NCBI GenBank assembly: GCA_001414345.1
Contig: LLCB01000006.1
Coordinates: 372,001-436,000 of the forward strand
DNA from: Hymenoscyphus infarciens
Lineage: Eukaryota > Ascomycota > Leotiomycetes > Helotiales > Helotiaceae
DNA length: 64,000 nt
Direction: 5' to 3'
The stretch's first letter is position 1. Each line of letters begins with the position of its first letter. The translations under genes and the position numbers were made by a program. This document shows positions 35,270 through 46,302 of the stretch, piece after piece. The notes below the pieces were generated by a model. That model was not told the DNA's origin. It did no database searches and worked only from the letters and a program-made list of their open reading frames with translations.

Positions 35270-35950
35270 TCACTCCTCCACGCTCTGGATCAATATTGCC
35301 GGCGTGACCAACTTCTTCCTAATCTCAACCCCATTCAACAAATCGTTCCCCTCGGCCCTCTTGACTGCATCATCCCACGTCGACTCAATGCCTGCCTTAA
35401 TATGCCTTTTCGCGATGCGGTTCCTTGCCAAATCTGGATCCACATCCACAAACCACGTATCATCCACCAGCGTATTGACCTGACTCCACGGATCCTCGTT
35501 CAAGAGCAAGTAGTTGCCTTCCAGCACAACAAATTTGATGTCCGGGGAAATCTCGATGCCATCTGCCACGGGATCCTTCGCTGCGTGATCGAAACTTGGG
35601 GCGAGAATGATATCTGAGGCTTCTTTCCGTGAGTGTGAGAGAATGTTGACGAGTTTTAGCACGCCTGCTTCATCGAATGTCCAACTGGCTCCCCTCCTTG
35701 CATATGCCTCTGCCTTGTTCGGCAGCGCGTCTAAAGTGGCTCGCGACAGATGGAAGCCATCCATTGGAAGAACGATGGCGAAGGGCTTTGTAGAAGTGGC
35801 ATTGAGACGCTGTACTACTTTGTCTGCGATGGTTGTCTTCCCCGATCCTGGTGGGCCAGCAAGGACGACCACCACGCGTTGTTGTACATTTTCGAGCTTT
35901 TTCCTCAGCTCTAGAGTGCGGTCAGTGAGGGAAGAGTAGACAGATTCCAT
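35270..35950 (-). CDS. Uridine-kinase-like P-loop kinase
   Basis: A single exon of 226 residues. The Walker A motif GPPGSGKTT is at residues 32-40 after a short helical N-terminus. MDGFHLSRATLDA, with the DGFH of the phosphoribulokinase/uridine kinase/pantothenate kinase family, is near residue 83. APSFDHAAKDPV is the usual substrate-site segment. VVLEGNYLLLNEDPW is the Walker B-like strand, and WFVDVDPDLARNRIAKRH is the lid. The size and EGNYLL motif fit the small uncharacterised fungal nucleoside/sugar kinase-like group (YFH7-like). The substrate cannot be told from sequence; a small hydroxylated metabolite is expected. There is no targeting signal, so it is probably cytosolic. Confidence 0.85.
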   Translation of the reverse strand: MESVYSSLTDRTLELRKKLENVQQRVVVVLAGPPGSGKTTIADKVVQRLNATSTKPFAIVLPMDGFHLSRATLDALPNKAEAYARRGASWTFDEAGVLKLVNILSHSRKEASDIILAPSFDHAAKDPVADGIEISPDIKFVVLEGNYLLLNEDPWSQVNTLVDDTWFVDVDPDLARNRIAKRHIKAGIESTWDDAVKRAEGNDLLNGVEIRKKLVTPAILIQSVEE

Positions 35951-36518
35951 GATGTTTGAATATAGTATAAGGAAGGATTTGGGAGAGAAGGAAAGAGAGG
36001 AACTGAGAAATCTGCCCCTCCATCGTCTTTATGAAATGGGGGTTAGGTCGACAGAGCTCCGGCCGGACAGAGATGAGACCCACTGAAGGACTTCATCGCT
36101 GTTTCAGTCGCGATAAATGGTGCACGCAGGTTAGAGGGTAGGTTAGAGTACTTAGATGTGACCATTTAGGACTTAAGGGTCTGTAGCATTCCTGCTGTAG
36201 TGAGGAGTGGAAGGGGAAGTGAAGGAAGGATCTTGTGCCTGAGTCTCGTGCCTGAGGCTTGAACGGCACGTGGAATCCAGTTCAGCTCCCGTCACATGAT
36301 TCTCCTCTTTTTTCCAGCTGAATTTGGGAATCCTGGGAATCCACTATTGAAACCCAAACATTGATTTGCTGAAGACGTGAAAACGTCGAATTCCCAAGTG
36401 GCATGTCGACATTTCCATCATCCAAGACTGTGTGATTCTCAACCTATCGACAGCCTCGACCCCAGAAGGAGTATGCGTACCCATTCTGCCATACGCGTAT
36501 TCTAGTATCGCTCATAGC
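35951..36518. other. Divergent promoter region (kinase / Zn2Cys6 factor)
   Basis: 570 bp between head-to-head genes. No ORF is supported. An AGAATCATGTGACGG-like CACGTGA/TCACATGA E-box-type element is visible near 36,292-36,300 (CACATGATT). Confidence 0.4.
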
Positions 36519-39044
36519 ATGAGTCCAACCAAAGCTGCACCGGCGGATCCGTCACCCCAGCAGCTGAGAGCCGTAGGTGGCCAATTTCTCACTTCAACGC
36601 GTTGAAGTATTTTTGGTGAAAAGTGCTCGACTGACGTTCGTATCTAGTGCCTTGAATGTCAAGTAAGTGGGATTGACCAACCCCCAGTCATTATATTGTT
36701 TTAGGCTAACCACCTGCATGAGGGTAGAAGAGAAAGAGCAAGGTAGGTCTCAACCTTGATGGCCGATGAGAGAATCATTTATTTAACTTTTCCATCTTCA
36801 GTGCACAGGAGAATCACCCTGTGCATATTGTTTCAGAACTCAGAGAGATTGTGTATACGGGGCTCGGCCAGTACGAACACCGCTGACGAGAAAGTAAGAC
36901 GATTCTTGATAACGTCCTCATTTTTAAAGTATTTCCTAAGGTGTCTGCGTAGAAATCTTGATGCTGCTGAACAAAAATGCGACAAATTGGAAGCCTTGTT
37001 GAAAGCCCTCAATCCGGATCTCGATGTTGAATCATTGTTGAAAAATGGCGTCCCATCAGCATCTCCCCCACCGGCAAACAATCCAAGTCCTAAAAGCCCA
37101 CAACAAGTTGACAAAGCCAGTCCCGGCTCTTCTCATGAGTATGAGTGGCATGAAGCGCCTCTGTCGACCGATGAGGAACATGTTCATTCTTTAAGAGATG
37201 GAATGGCATTACTTTCCACTGACCCATCTGCTTCCGGGTACCTTGGTATAATTTCTCTTCTGAATATACATTCCAACTTTTATTAATATCCTCTAGGTAG
37301 CAGTGCGGGCTCAAGTATACTTCAAACTATCTGCTCATTATTGTCGTTGCGAGGTCCACTAGATGGCCCGGCAAGCAATCAAAACCAGAGTATGATGTCC
37401 AAGAAACGGTCGGATTCTGGAGTACTTATGTTGGAAGGAGACTTGGCCTCTACCGTCATCACGGACGGACTCATTGATGCATATTTCTTGCTATACAACA
37501 CCTCTTATCCGGTCTTGCATAGCCAACTTTTCAGAGAGCAATACGCGAACCGATCACAAATATCCAGCACATCATCTTGGCAGTTAATACTTTACACGGT
37601 TTTGGCGATTGGTCATTGGGTGCTGAGTACTGGAGATGATCATGCAGATTCGCCATATTATCTTGCTGCAAGAAGTAGAATGAGTGCGGGAATGTTGGAG
37701 AGCGGCACGCTTGCTGGCGTCCAAGCTTTTTTGCTCATGGTATATCTCCCCCAATCGGAAAATAATATTTCTTAGAGTGCTAAAGATATGATAGGGCAAC
37801 TATCTTCAGAAAAGAGACCGACCTAATACCGGGTACAACATGATCGGGATTGCATTTAGAATGGCTTTAGGTCTTGGCCTCCATCGTGAAATTCCATCTG
37901 CCGACGGGGAAAAGAACACTCTGAATAAAGAAATTCGGAGAAGAGTATGGTGGATCCTTTACATGGTAGACTCTGGCTTCAGTATCACCATGGGTCGACC
38001 CACAACAGCTTCGGATGCATTTATTGATGTTCAGTTGCCTCAAAATGTTGATGATTCGGTTTGTCTCCATCATTTATTTACAAATTTCACAACTGACTCC
38101 CCTAGCATTTGACTTCTGATGAACTCTCTCTACCTTTACCACCACCCGTAGATTATCCCACCACCTACTCTGCAATGATTGCCCAAGCCCAATTGTCTGC
38201 TATTGCAAATAAAATATATAACGAATTTCTCGCCGCCCATGTTGGAAATGCAGTCATCAGCGAGGAACTTGCTCATCGATTCGAGGACGAACTCCGACTT
38301 TGGAAGAGGGCATTGCCTGATTACTTCTTTACCGAGAACACTTCTGCTTGGTTTTCGGGTCCCAGAGCAGTGATCTTGTGGAAAGAGCAAAACCTTCGCA
38401 TGATTCTATGGCGAGGCGGTCAAAGATCTTACAAAACTCGCTCGCGGAGCGAAACAGCCGTTCAAAAATGTCTTCATGTGGCAATTGAAAGTGTCCAGGC
38501 AATATGCAATTTTTGCACATCCAACGGGAGTCTTCACCACGGACTGAGCTGGTATGCTACCTACTTCCTCTTCCAAGCCGTTCTGGTGTTGGATGTGGGA
38601 CTTTTGCAGGCACCCGAAGATGCCCTCTCGTCAACGTGGCGAAGTGCCATCGACCAGGCACGACAATGTTTGGCGCAGCTTGGTTCCATGAATGCGGCTG
38701 CACTGAGATGTATTTCTGTTCTCAGTCGCATTCATACGCACCATCTCACCATCGCGTCTTCAAATCCTATGCCGTCCACGGATGACTCGGACCCCTCTCC
38801 ACTTGGGCCCTTTATTGACTCGAACGGGGTGATTGAGCAGTCGGATTATATGATGCATCAAGCCTACATAGCAGACCCTGCGCTTCAGTTCTTCTTGGAT
38901 GGCACACCCATGACAGATTTATTCGAAGGGGTTTCCGGTTTCCCAAGTACTCAGGAGCATCAGAATTTCGACTACATACCTGGCGATTTCTATAACATGG
39001 AAGAATTTGATCCCACCATAAATTGGCATAATACACAATTTTAA
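36519..39044 (+). CDS. Zn2Cys6 transcription factor with fungal-specific TF domain
   Basis: Eight exons: 36519-36572, 36648-36662, 36728-36742, 36802-36893, 36953-37245, 37297-37739, 37795-38058, 38106-39044; 704 residues. The zinc cluster is perfect (Cys 19, 22, 29, 35, 38, 45: CLECQKRKSKC, then CTGESPCAYC and QRDC). It is followed by a coiled-coil dimerisation segment (RKNLDAAEQKCDKLEALLKA). The middle region holds the fungal_trans domain, with YLQKRDRPNTGYNMIGIAFR and a GLGLHREI...RRVWWILYMVD signature. Two consecutive 15-nt microexons encode CLECQ and KRKSK. Its 3' end is convergent with the arabinitol-dehydrogenase-like gene 159 bp away, suggesting a pathway-specific regulator of that locus (inference). 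A nuclear location is expected. Confidence 0.9.
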
Positions 39045-39203
39045 CTTTGTCTACTCGGCCGCCCTCCTCCAAAGAGGCCTCCTGTCCTCGATGTATACCT
39101 TCACGATTTATGAGCACCATCTGAATGAACGTACAATTTACTCCTCGAAATTTCACAAAATTCAAGCGCAGTACCTTTAACAAAATTCTAATTAAACTAC
39201 CAC

Positions 39204-40660
39204 TTAATCGAATACAATAGCGGCTTTAATGCAGGTCTTGTTTTGCACGGCCTCCAAGGCCTTTCCAAAGTCTTCCAGCTTAAATGGATGTGTCACGATA
39301 CCTCGGACATCGACCTTTCGGGTTTCCAAGTAGTGTACTGCTCTAGGTAAACACCACATCTCCGAGAAGGAACTATACGATCCCATTAGCTGATACAATT
39401 ACAGACAGAAATGAGGAAATCACTTACCCAATCATGGTGATCTCGTCGGAGAAAATCTTAGCTGGTGCTAAACTGATCAAAGCTTCCTTGGAATAAACAC
39501 CTAGTTTGTTATTCGAGTTAGAAGTTGTCCCCAGAGAAGTTTTGGGAGCTTTGAAGAGGGGGTTCACTAACCGTAGTATACCAATTTACCCCCTCTGGTA
39601 ACATTGTCCAGTCCAATGGTAAGCATTTTATGCGCTCCCGACGCCTCAACAACGACATCAAATCCATATGGATACTTCTCTTTGATAGCCGCCCATTGTT
39701 TACTCGGATCCGTTCGGCTCAACTCCACATACTCATCCGCACAATTGAATTTCTTCGCGAGCTCCATTTTAGGTCCTAAATTCCAATTGTCAGTATCCTC
39801 CTTTCTCCTAAGATTTCCTTTTTTACTAACCTTCGTTGGATGCTAGAACCATATGTGCTCCACCGTTCGCTTTCAACAACTGGGCTAAACATAAACCGGT
39901 AGCACCGGCGCCGATGAGGAGAATGCTGGAGCCGACTTCGGGTCTGATTCGGTCCATTCCGTGGACGGCGCAGGATGCGGCTTCGAAGAGGGATGCTTCT
40001 TCCCAGGAGAGGTTTTCGAAATGGAATAATTTCTCAGCTGGGTATGCGCAGTATTCTGCGAACCCACCGTCGACTATTACCATTATTAGCTTCCAAAATC
40101 TCACTTTACATACCACATCTCCTCTTCCGCAAAAACAAAAAACGAAAAAAAAAAAAAAAACCAAAAACCTCAGGGTCGACTTACTATGAACACCATGCGC
40201 CACAAAGTTCTCACAATACAACAATTTCCCTTGACGACAGTAATGGCAGTATCCACATAACTCGGAGTTGTCAGCTGTAACTTTGTCACCGAGCTTGAAA
40301 CCCTTGACGTTTTCTCCTATTTTTACTACTATGCCGCTTGTTTCGTGGCCGGTTACGACTGGGTTTCCTTGGGTGAGGGCGGATTCGAAGTCCCCGTGGG
40401 CGATGTGGAGGTCGGTTCCGCAGACTCCGCAGGATTTTACTGAGGGGGGTTTGTTAGTTTTGTGGATTGAAGAATTGGGATTGAGAATCTGGGGGTTGGG
40501 AAACCAAGGAAGTGGGAGGGGGCATACCTTTAATCAAGATCTCGTGGCCTTTTGGTTCGGGTACTGGCATGGTTACGAGGGAGAAGTCGTTCAGCTTGTT
40601 ATATCGAATCGCTTTCATTTCTTTAGGAATCTCGAACGAGGTTCCATTTGTGGCAGCCAT
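39204..40660 (-). CDS. Zinc-dependent polyol dehydrogenase, D-arabinitol dehydrogenase-like
   Basis: Six exons: 40528-40660, 40185-40439, 39831-40073, 39572-39775, 39428-39500, 39204-39372; 358 residues, typical of medium-chain dehydrogenases. The catalytic zinc site is CGVCGTDLH (Cys51) and GHE (His76-Glu77). The structural zinc Cys are 106, 109, 112 and 120 (CGYCHYCRQG...C). The Rossmann motif is LLIGAGATGLCLAQ. GGFAEYCAYPAEK, IGSFSEMW and the end AAIVFD match the ARD1-type D-arabinitol dehydrogenase group better than sorbitol or threonine dehydrogenases. It would interconvert a pentitol and a pentulose in the cytosol. The last acceptor (GTATAG) was chosen because it restores IGSFSEM; the nearby CAG would hit a stop. 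Divergent from the sugar transporter. Confidence 0.88.
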
Positions 40661-41742
40661 CTTGAAGGATTTCCAACAGAAAGCAATCGGGTATCTTTCA
40701 AGATCGAGAGTCTGCGAATATGCGGGAAGTCGAGGTGGAATTGGACTCTGCAACTTGAAGGAAACACAATTGCTTGAGATGGCCTGAGAAATCCGGAACA
40801 CACCTCTAATATATTTCCCCTCCTCCTCGGCCAACCTTCTACCCCTCCATAGCTCCTCTGGACATCCCTATCGATTCCCTACACTAGTCCCCCACACCCC
40901 GGTGCTCTGTACGCCGTCGAAACAGCTTGTGGGAGTGTGGCGGCGCGTGGCCGGCGGGTGTTGGGTGTCGGAGCACTGTGCTCCTGGTGGCGAGGTTTTC
41001 TGTGTTCCGAAAGAGTTGTCGTGATTTTATCTGGGGAGGACCCGCATGGTTCGAGGCCTTGGGTAGACATCCTTGTGGTGGTTTCTTGGCGATGAAATGG
41101 CACCAGGAGTAATGTGCTCCGATGGGGTGGTCACTGGTTGATGGGGGGGAGTATCCATGCTTTGGCCCGTTGAGGGAGGTTTTCGGGATCCAGTTTTTTC
41201 TTGGGGAGAAGCGGCGTGGAACTTTGGGGAGTAAGTTGAGTGTGGGTTTGTATGGGGTTTAATTTTTTGTTGTTGATATCCAATAGTCCTCTTCGTTTCT
41301 CTCCCCTCCTCCCCCTCCAACCAAGCAATCATCGTCTTATCGAAAAATCAATGATCTGGAAATTACAAACCTTACTCAATCTGGAAGGATCCCTCCCCGC
41401 CCCTTTTCCAATAGAACACAGATCCACTTGTTCAAACTGTTGGAACGCTGTCGTCCGCGATCCACAAAATTTCCTGGGGATGACAAGACACTAGGGTATT
41501 TGCGGGGATTCTGGGGTATGTGAACTCTCTCCTGATTTCGCTTCTCGGTTATGAGCATGGCTGAGTATATATATACTTGTTTGGATCCGAGGGTTTGGAA
41601 CAGCTTCCTTATCCAGCAATTCTATCTACCAATCTCTTGGTTCTTTTATACTGGCTGCTTGTTCAAAGCTTGAGGATTTTTTTCGTGTCGAGAATAGTCT
41701 TTTGAAGTCCCAGAGGGAAACAAAAGATATACGGTGGGGAAA
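40661..41742. promoter_or_regulatory. Shared divergent promoter (dehydrogenase / sugar transporter)
   Basis: 1.08 kb separates two head-to-head genes whose products act on polyols or sugars. A TATATATATAC box at 41566-41576 lies about 170 bp before the transporter ATG. No GGCTAAA element is present here. No ORF within is credible. Confidence 0.55.
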
Positions 41743-43821
41743 ATGGTTGCTGCTGTTGCGGATGCTAGTGGAGGGGGAGAGGAGTTAGCTTATGGTCCTG
41801 CTGGTATGTTTTCTTGAAGTGGCTGTTTCCTAACAAGCCGATATTTAGGGAAGGATTGAGTTGGAACGATTTAGCTGACTTCGAATAGGGTACAAGGGAT
41901 TGATCAAAGAGCCTTATATCCTTTCACTAGCATTATTTGCTTCCATTGGTGGTGTGCTTTTTGGGTATGTGTTCTATCCCAGCGTTGAATTCATCTAGTC
42001 GCTGACATCGTGAAGTTACGACCAAGGTGTCATTTCTGGCGTTTTAGTCATGAACAACTTCGTACATTCCCCTTGCTCTCTTTTCTCCAAATTTCCGGCT
42101 TCAACTAACGACTCCCACAGGGCAAACACTTCCCCTCCTTAGCCAACGATCCCGACCTGCAAGGCTGGATGGTAGCAGTTCTCACACTAGGAGCCATGTT
42201 CGGAGCTCTCGTAAATGGTCCCATCGCAGATCGCATCTCCCGTCGTTGGGATTTACTCTTAGCGAATGTCGTTTTTCTCATCGGTTCCATCATACAAGCA
42301 GCAGCAGTGAATATCGCCATGATCTTCATTGGAAGATTCATTGCTGGGTTAGCTATTGGACAGTTGAGTATGGTTGTGCCACTTTATCTAGGAGAACTGG
42401 CGCCACCGAATATCAGAGGGAGTTTGATTGCGTTGCAGCAGCTGGGTATTACGGTTGGGATTATGGTCGCTTTTTGGTTTGTTTACTTCTTTCGTTTTAG
42501 GATGGGGATGCTGATAAATTTCCAGGCTCGATTACGGAACGCAACATATTGGAGGAACAGGTGATGGACAGAGCGAGGTGGCATGGAGATTCCCACTCGC
42601 TCTTCAATGTCTCCCCTCTTTAATCCTAGGAGCAGGAACTTTTTTCCTACCCTACAGTCCCCGCTGGCTCATGAATCAAGGTACGCCTCCACCTTCCCCT
42701 CTTCCTTTCTCCAACTCATCTAACGCCTCCCCCTCAGGCCGCGAAGAAGAAACCGTAGCCACCCTCCTCCGGCTCCGTCGTATCCCAGCCTCCGATCCCC
42801 GCATCCGCCTCGAAATGCTCACTATAAAAGCAGCCTGCATCTTCGAAGCCGAAAGCACCGAAGCCCGATTTCCTGGCGTAAATTCCCGCTTCAAACTAGC
42901 AGCAAACCAATACCGCGAGCTCTTCTTCGTGCGCCATCTCAATCGTCGTCTCGTTATCGCTTGCATGCTCCAGATTATCCAGCAGTTCACTGGTATAAAC
43001 GCCATCATCTACTACGCGCCTCAAATCTTCAAAGCCATCGGTCTTACTGGAAACTCGGTTGATTTACTCGCTACTGGTGTGGTGGGAGTCATCAATTTCT
43101 TCTCGACGATCCCGGCGATTATGTTTCTTGATCGATGGGGAAGGAGGAAGGTGTTGATGACTGGAGCTGTGGGGATGGGTGTTTCTCAGTTGATTGTTGG
43201 AACATTGTATGCTGTGTATAAAGATTCTTGGTTGGATCATCGGGCTGCTGGATGGGCCGCTGCGGTGTTCATTTGGATTTATATTAGCAATTTTGCTTTT
43301 AGTATTGGGTGTGTTAACTGGATTATGCCTTCTGAGATCTTTCCACCGGGGGTTAGAGCGAAGGCTGTGGGTGTTGCTATTGCTACCAACTGGTTGACGA
43401 ATGTAAGTTCCTTTTCTTCTGGTCTGCTTGTATTTTGAGGTTTACTGACGGGATTTTAGTTCATTGTCGCACTCATCACGCCAAGAATGTTGAAATCCAT
43501 CACTTTTGGGACATTTTACTTCTTCCTTGGTTTGCCCCCTTCTCCCTCTTCAATTGTATTTCATACTGACAGCCCACAGTATTCTGCATCATCCTCCTAG
43601 TATGGGTATATTTCTGCGTCCCCGAAACAAAAGGTGTCTCTATCGAGGCAATGGATAAAGTCTTTGGTGGAAACCAGGGCTCAGTTGACCTCGGGAGGAT
43701 GGCTGAGATTAGAAGAAGACTGGGGATTGATGGGGGAGAGTTTAGTTTGAGTGAGAAGGGGAGTAAGGATGTAGATCGGGATGGGGATAAGGGTGTTGAG
43801 GTGAGCCATGAGGAGATGTAG
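41743..43821 (+). CDS. MFS sugar/polyol transporter (major facilitator, sugar porter)
   Basis: Eight exons: 41743-41803, 41889-41964, 42016-42061, 42121-42476, 42526-42680, 42738-43402, 43460-43529, 43580-43821; 556 residues, the usual length. Plasma-membrane 12-helix sugar porter. Signatures in order: FGYDQGVISG in helix 1; GPIADRISRRWDLL after helix 2; GRFIAGLAIGQLS then VPLYLGELAPPNIRG; SPRWLMNQGREEE; IIQQFTGINAIIYYAPQIF in helix 7; LDRWGRRKVL; WIMPSEIFPPGVRAKAVG; and VPETKGVSIEAMD near the C-terminus. The QQFTGINAIIYY motif is typical of hexose, xylose or polyol porters. The specific substrate is not determinable, but the neighbouring pentitol dehydrogenase makes a pentose or pentitol plausible. 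The tail is acidic and cytosolic. Confidence 0.93.
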
Positions 43822-44084
43822 GGTTTGGCTTTGAAGCGTGGGACGGATCTTTGCGGGATGACTTGGGACTTGAATTCAGAGGGTACGGAAAAGAGCGGGA
43901 AAGATTGGAGGGTGTAATTTCGTACTGACGGGGTGGAATTTTGCTAGCAAGTCAAGATATTTTATGACATGATTTTCTCACGATTGTTCTTGGTAATTAT
44001 TGGTGAGATACTAACTGCATTGTATGCAAACTCAATTCATACCAACGTCATCGCATTGAGGCTCAGATAAGCTCATGTCAACTC

Positions 44085-44091
44085 GGCTAAA
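44085..44091 (+). promoter_or_regulatory. XlnR-type GGCTAAA site
   Basis: Exact match in ACTCGGCTAAATTC, about 910 bp upstream of the xylanase start codon. Confidence 0.45.
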
Positions 44092-44468
44092 TTCATCAGG
44101 GGCAAATGTTTATCTCCTCCGCTCTGGAAAGGCCCCACATGTCGACACTTCAGCACTCGGGCTTTTGAGTCGACTTCCCAAACATTATTACTCTGTCTGT
44201 ATTTTACCATACATATCCCTCTTGGCACCTTGAACACTCGGTTATCTCATCAAGTTGAAAATAATGGGGTTTTGGTCAAAGACGATCGATCCCCCACTTC
44301 CCCGCATTTAGCAAAGAGGCTGATCCGAAGTCGTGTTTGCAACATCCCCAGAGGATATTTCAGTTTAGATTTTGTTTGTTACTACCGGATGAGTGGCAGG
44401 CAGACGTTATCGAGATTCTGGGGTATTTATTGAGTGGATCTGGTGTTTTGATCACACGGAAATGTCAC

Positions 44469-44475
44469 TTTAGCC
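44469..44475 (-). promoter_or_regulatory. XlnR-type GGCTAAA site (minus strand)
   Basis: Exact TTTAGCC on the plus strand within CACTTTAGCCGAG, about 530 bp upstream of the xylanase start codon. Confidence 0.45.
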
Positions 44476-44749
44476 GAGAGTGGGTTCCTCAACAGTAAAA
44501 CGCATCTTTCACTCGCCACCTTCATATTCTTATCCAATTGCAATAGTAGGCGCTCCAAAAACTGCAATGAGCCATAAAATAGTTCTATATTTTTCCGTCT
44601 TGACCATTCTTAAAAGTTCTTGGGGTCTCGTATGGCTACCTTTCTTTTGGTTGCCCGTCCGTGGGGTGTATTTTTTAAATAGTCAGGAGTGTGAAAGCCA
44701 AGATTATCTGAATAAATATAATTTGCATTTGTACTCGGGTTAAGTCGTA

Positions 44750-44756
44750 GGCTAAA
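44750..44756 (+). promoter_or_regulatory. XlnR-type GGCTAAA site, proximal
   Basis: Exact match in GTCGTAGGCTAAAGCG, about 250 bp upstream of the xylanase start codon, the range where functional sites are usual. Confidence 0.5.
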
Positions 44757-45001
44757 GCGTATTTTCTGGTCGACTTGGAAGATGATGTTGCCCGGTCCCT
44801 AGCCTGATGGCGTACCTTGAGGAAAAGACTGCTATTAAGGAGACCATTTCTCGCGCCGTCTGTCTCACCGAGAAAACATCTTTTCTGCTCGCTGCACTAT
44901 TTTTTGTTCTTTTGAAATTTGGTATACTTTGGTACTTTGTAAGCATCACCACGGTCCTGTCGCACTAATCTTAACACTAACAAAGTATATTCTCAGTAAC
45001 G

Positions 45002-46302
45002 ATGCGTGCCTCAATCCTTTTCTTCACACCAGCCTTGGTTGCTCTTGCAGCTCCAGGCGCCGTACTTTACGATGTTCGAAACGTGGACTGGGAAGCGGAA
45101 CTTCTAGGCACAAAGGACACCCTTGATAAGCGAGCACGAAATGAAGCATCTATCGATGCTATCTTTAAGAAACTCGGGAAGCAATACTTTGGTACTGCTG
45201 CTGATAGAAGCTTGTTAAGCAATGCTGCAAACTCGGAGATTATCAAGGCGGATTTTGGACAACTTACTCCAGAGAACTCGTGCGTTTTCACGAACTCCAT
45301 GGGTGAAAAGTTTACTAATGACTTGTGGAACTTAGTGGGAAATGGCAAACTATCGAAGCCTCCCAGGGCAACTTCAATTTTGCTGATTTGGATTATTTGG
45401 TTGATTGGGCGAAAACAAATGGAAAGGTTGTGAGAGGACATACTACAGTTTGGCATTCGCAGTTGCCAAGTTGGGTTTCGGCTATCAACAACAAGGTAGC
45501 TCTTACTACCGTAATTCAAAACCACGTCACCAAGGAGATTGGAAGATATGCTGGTAAGATTCTTCAGTGGGTAGGTTGATCTTTTTTTCTTTATACTCTA
45601 CAACATTCTTTCGTGGATTGACATTAGCTTCTAGGACGTCATCAATGAGATGTTCAGCGAATCGGGGGGTCTTCGTGACTCCGTCTTCTCCAAAGTTCTA
45701 GGTGAAGACTTTGTCCGTATTTCATTCGAAGCAGCACGCAAAGCAGATCCAGCTGCCAAATTGTACATCAACGATTACAAGTAGGTTTTTTCTCAACAAT
45801 ACAAAAGCATCCGTGCTTACAAGAGTCTAGCACCGTTGAGAAGGGTTCCAACTATGCCAAAACGACCGGAATGATAAGCTATGTCAAGAAATGGATCGCG
45901 GCAGGCATTCCAATTGACGGAATCGGAGCACAAGCGCATCTCGTCGCCAACGAAGCAAAAAATGTAGCTGCTTCTCTTCAAGCTCTCTGTGCCGCAGCAC
46001 CAGAATGTGCTCTTACCGAAGTCGATATCGTCAACGCCGCGGCTGCCGACTATGTTCAAACTGTCAAAGCATGTGTTGATATCCAAAACTGTGTTGGCGT
46101 TACCGTTTGGGGAGTTCGTGATCCCGATTCTTGGAGGGCAGCAAGCAACCCACTTTTGTTCAACTCCGGATATTCCACTAAGCCTGCGTATGGTGCATTG
46201 GTTAGCACATTGGGTGCTTTGACTCCACCTACACCTGCTCCTACAAAGGCTCCTGCTAGTCCTGCCAGGGCTGTGGTTGCTGAGCCTACACCAAAGGTGT
46301 GA
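45002..46302 (+). CDS. Secreted GH10 endo-1,4-beta-xylanase
   Basis: Four exons: 45002-45279, 45336-45570, 45635-45780, 45831-46302; 376 residues. Signal peptide [17 protein letters not shown] dibasic KR at residues 43-44 (TLDKR) could be a Kex2 propeptide site. The TIM barrel shows [34 protein letters not shown], the acid/base Glu176 in [23 protein letters not shown], the nucleophile Glu283 in ALTEVDI, and [13 protein letters not shown]. After the barrel a Thr/Pro/Ala linker ([19 protein letters not shown]) ends the protein with no cellulose-binding module. It cleaves the xylan backbone outside the cell. Introns 1 and 2 have clear branch points (TACTAATG; TTGACATTAG). Confidence 0.93.

Larger units (their letters stand above)
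43822..45001. promoter_or_regulatory. Xylanase upstream region with three GGCTAAA sites
   Basis: 1.18 kb between the transporter stop and the xylanase ATG. It carries GGCTAAA at 44085-44091 and 44750-44756 on the plus strand, and TTTAGCC at 44469-44475 (the same site on the minus strand). GGCTAAA is the published XlnR/Xyr1 target in fungal xylanase promoters. The nearest is about 250 bp from the start codon. No gene is supported inside; frames at 44230-44433 and 44480-44743 have no features. Confidence 0.6.
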
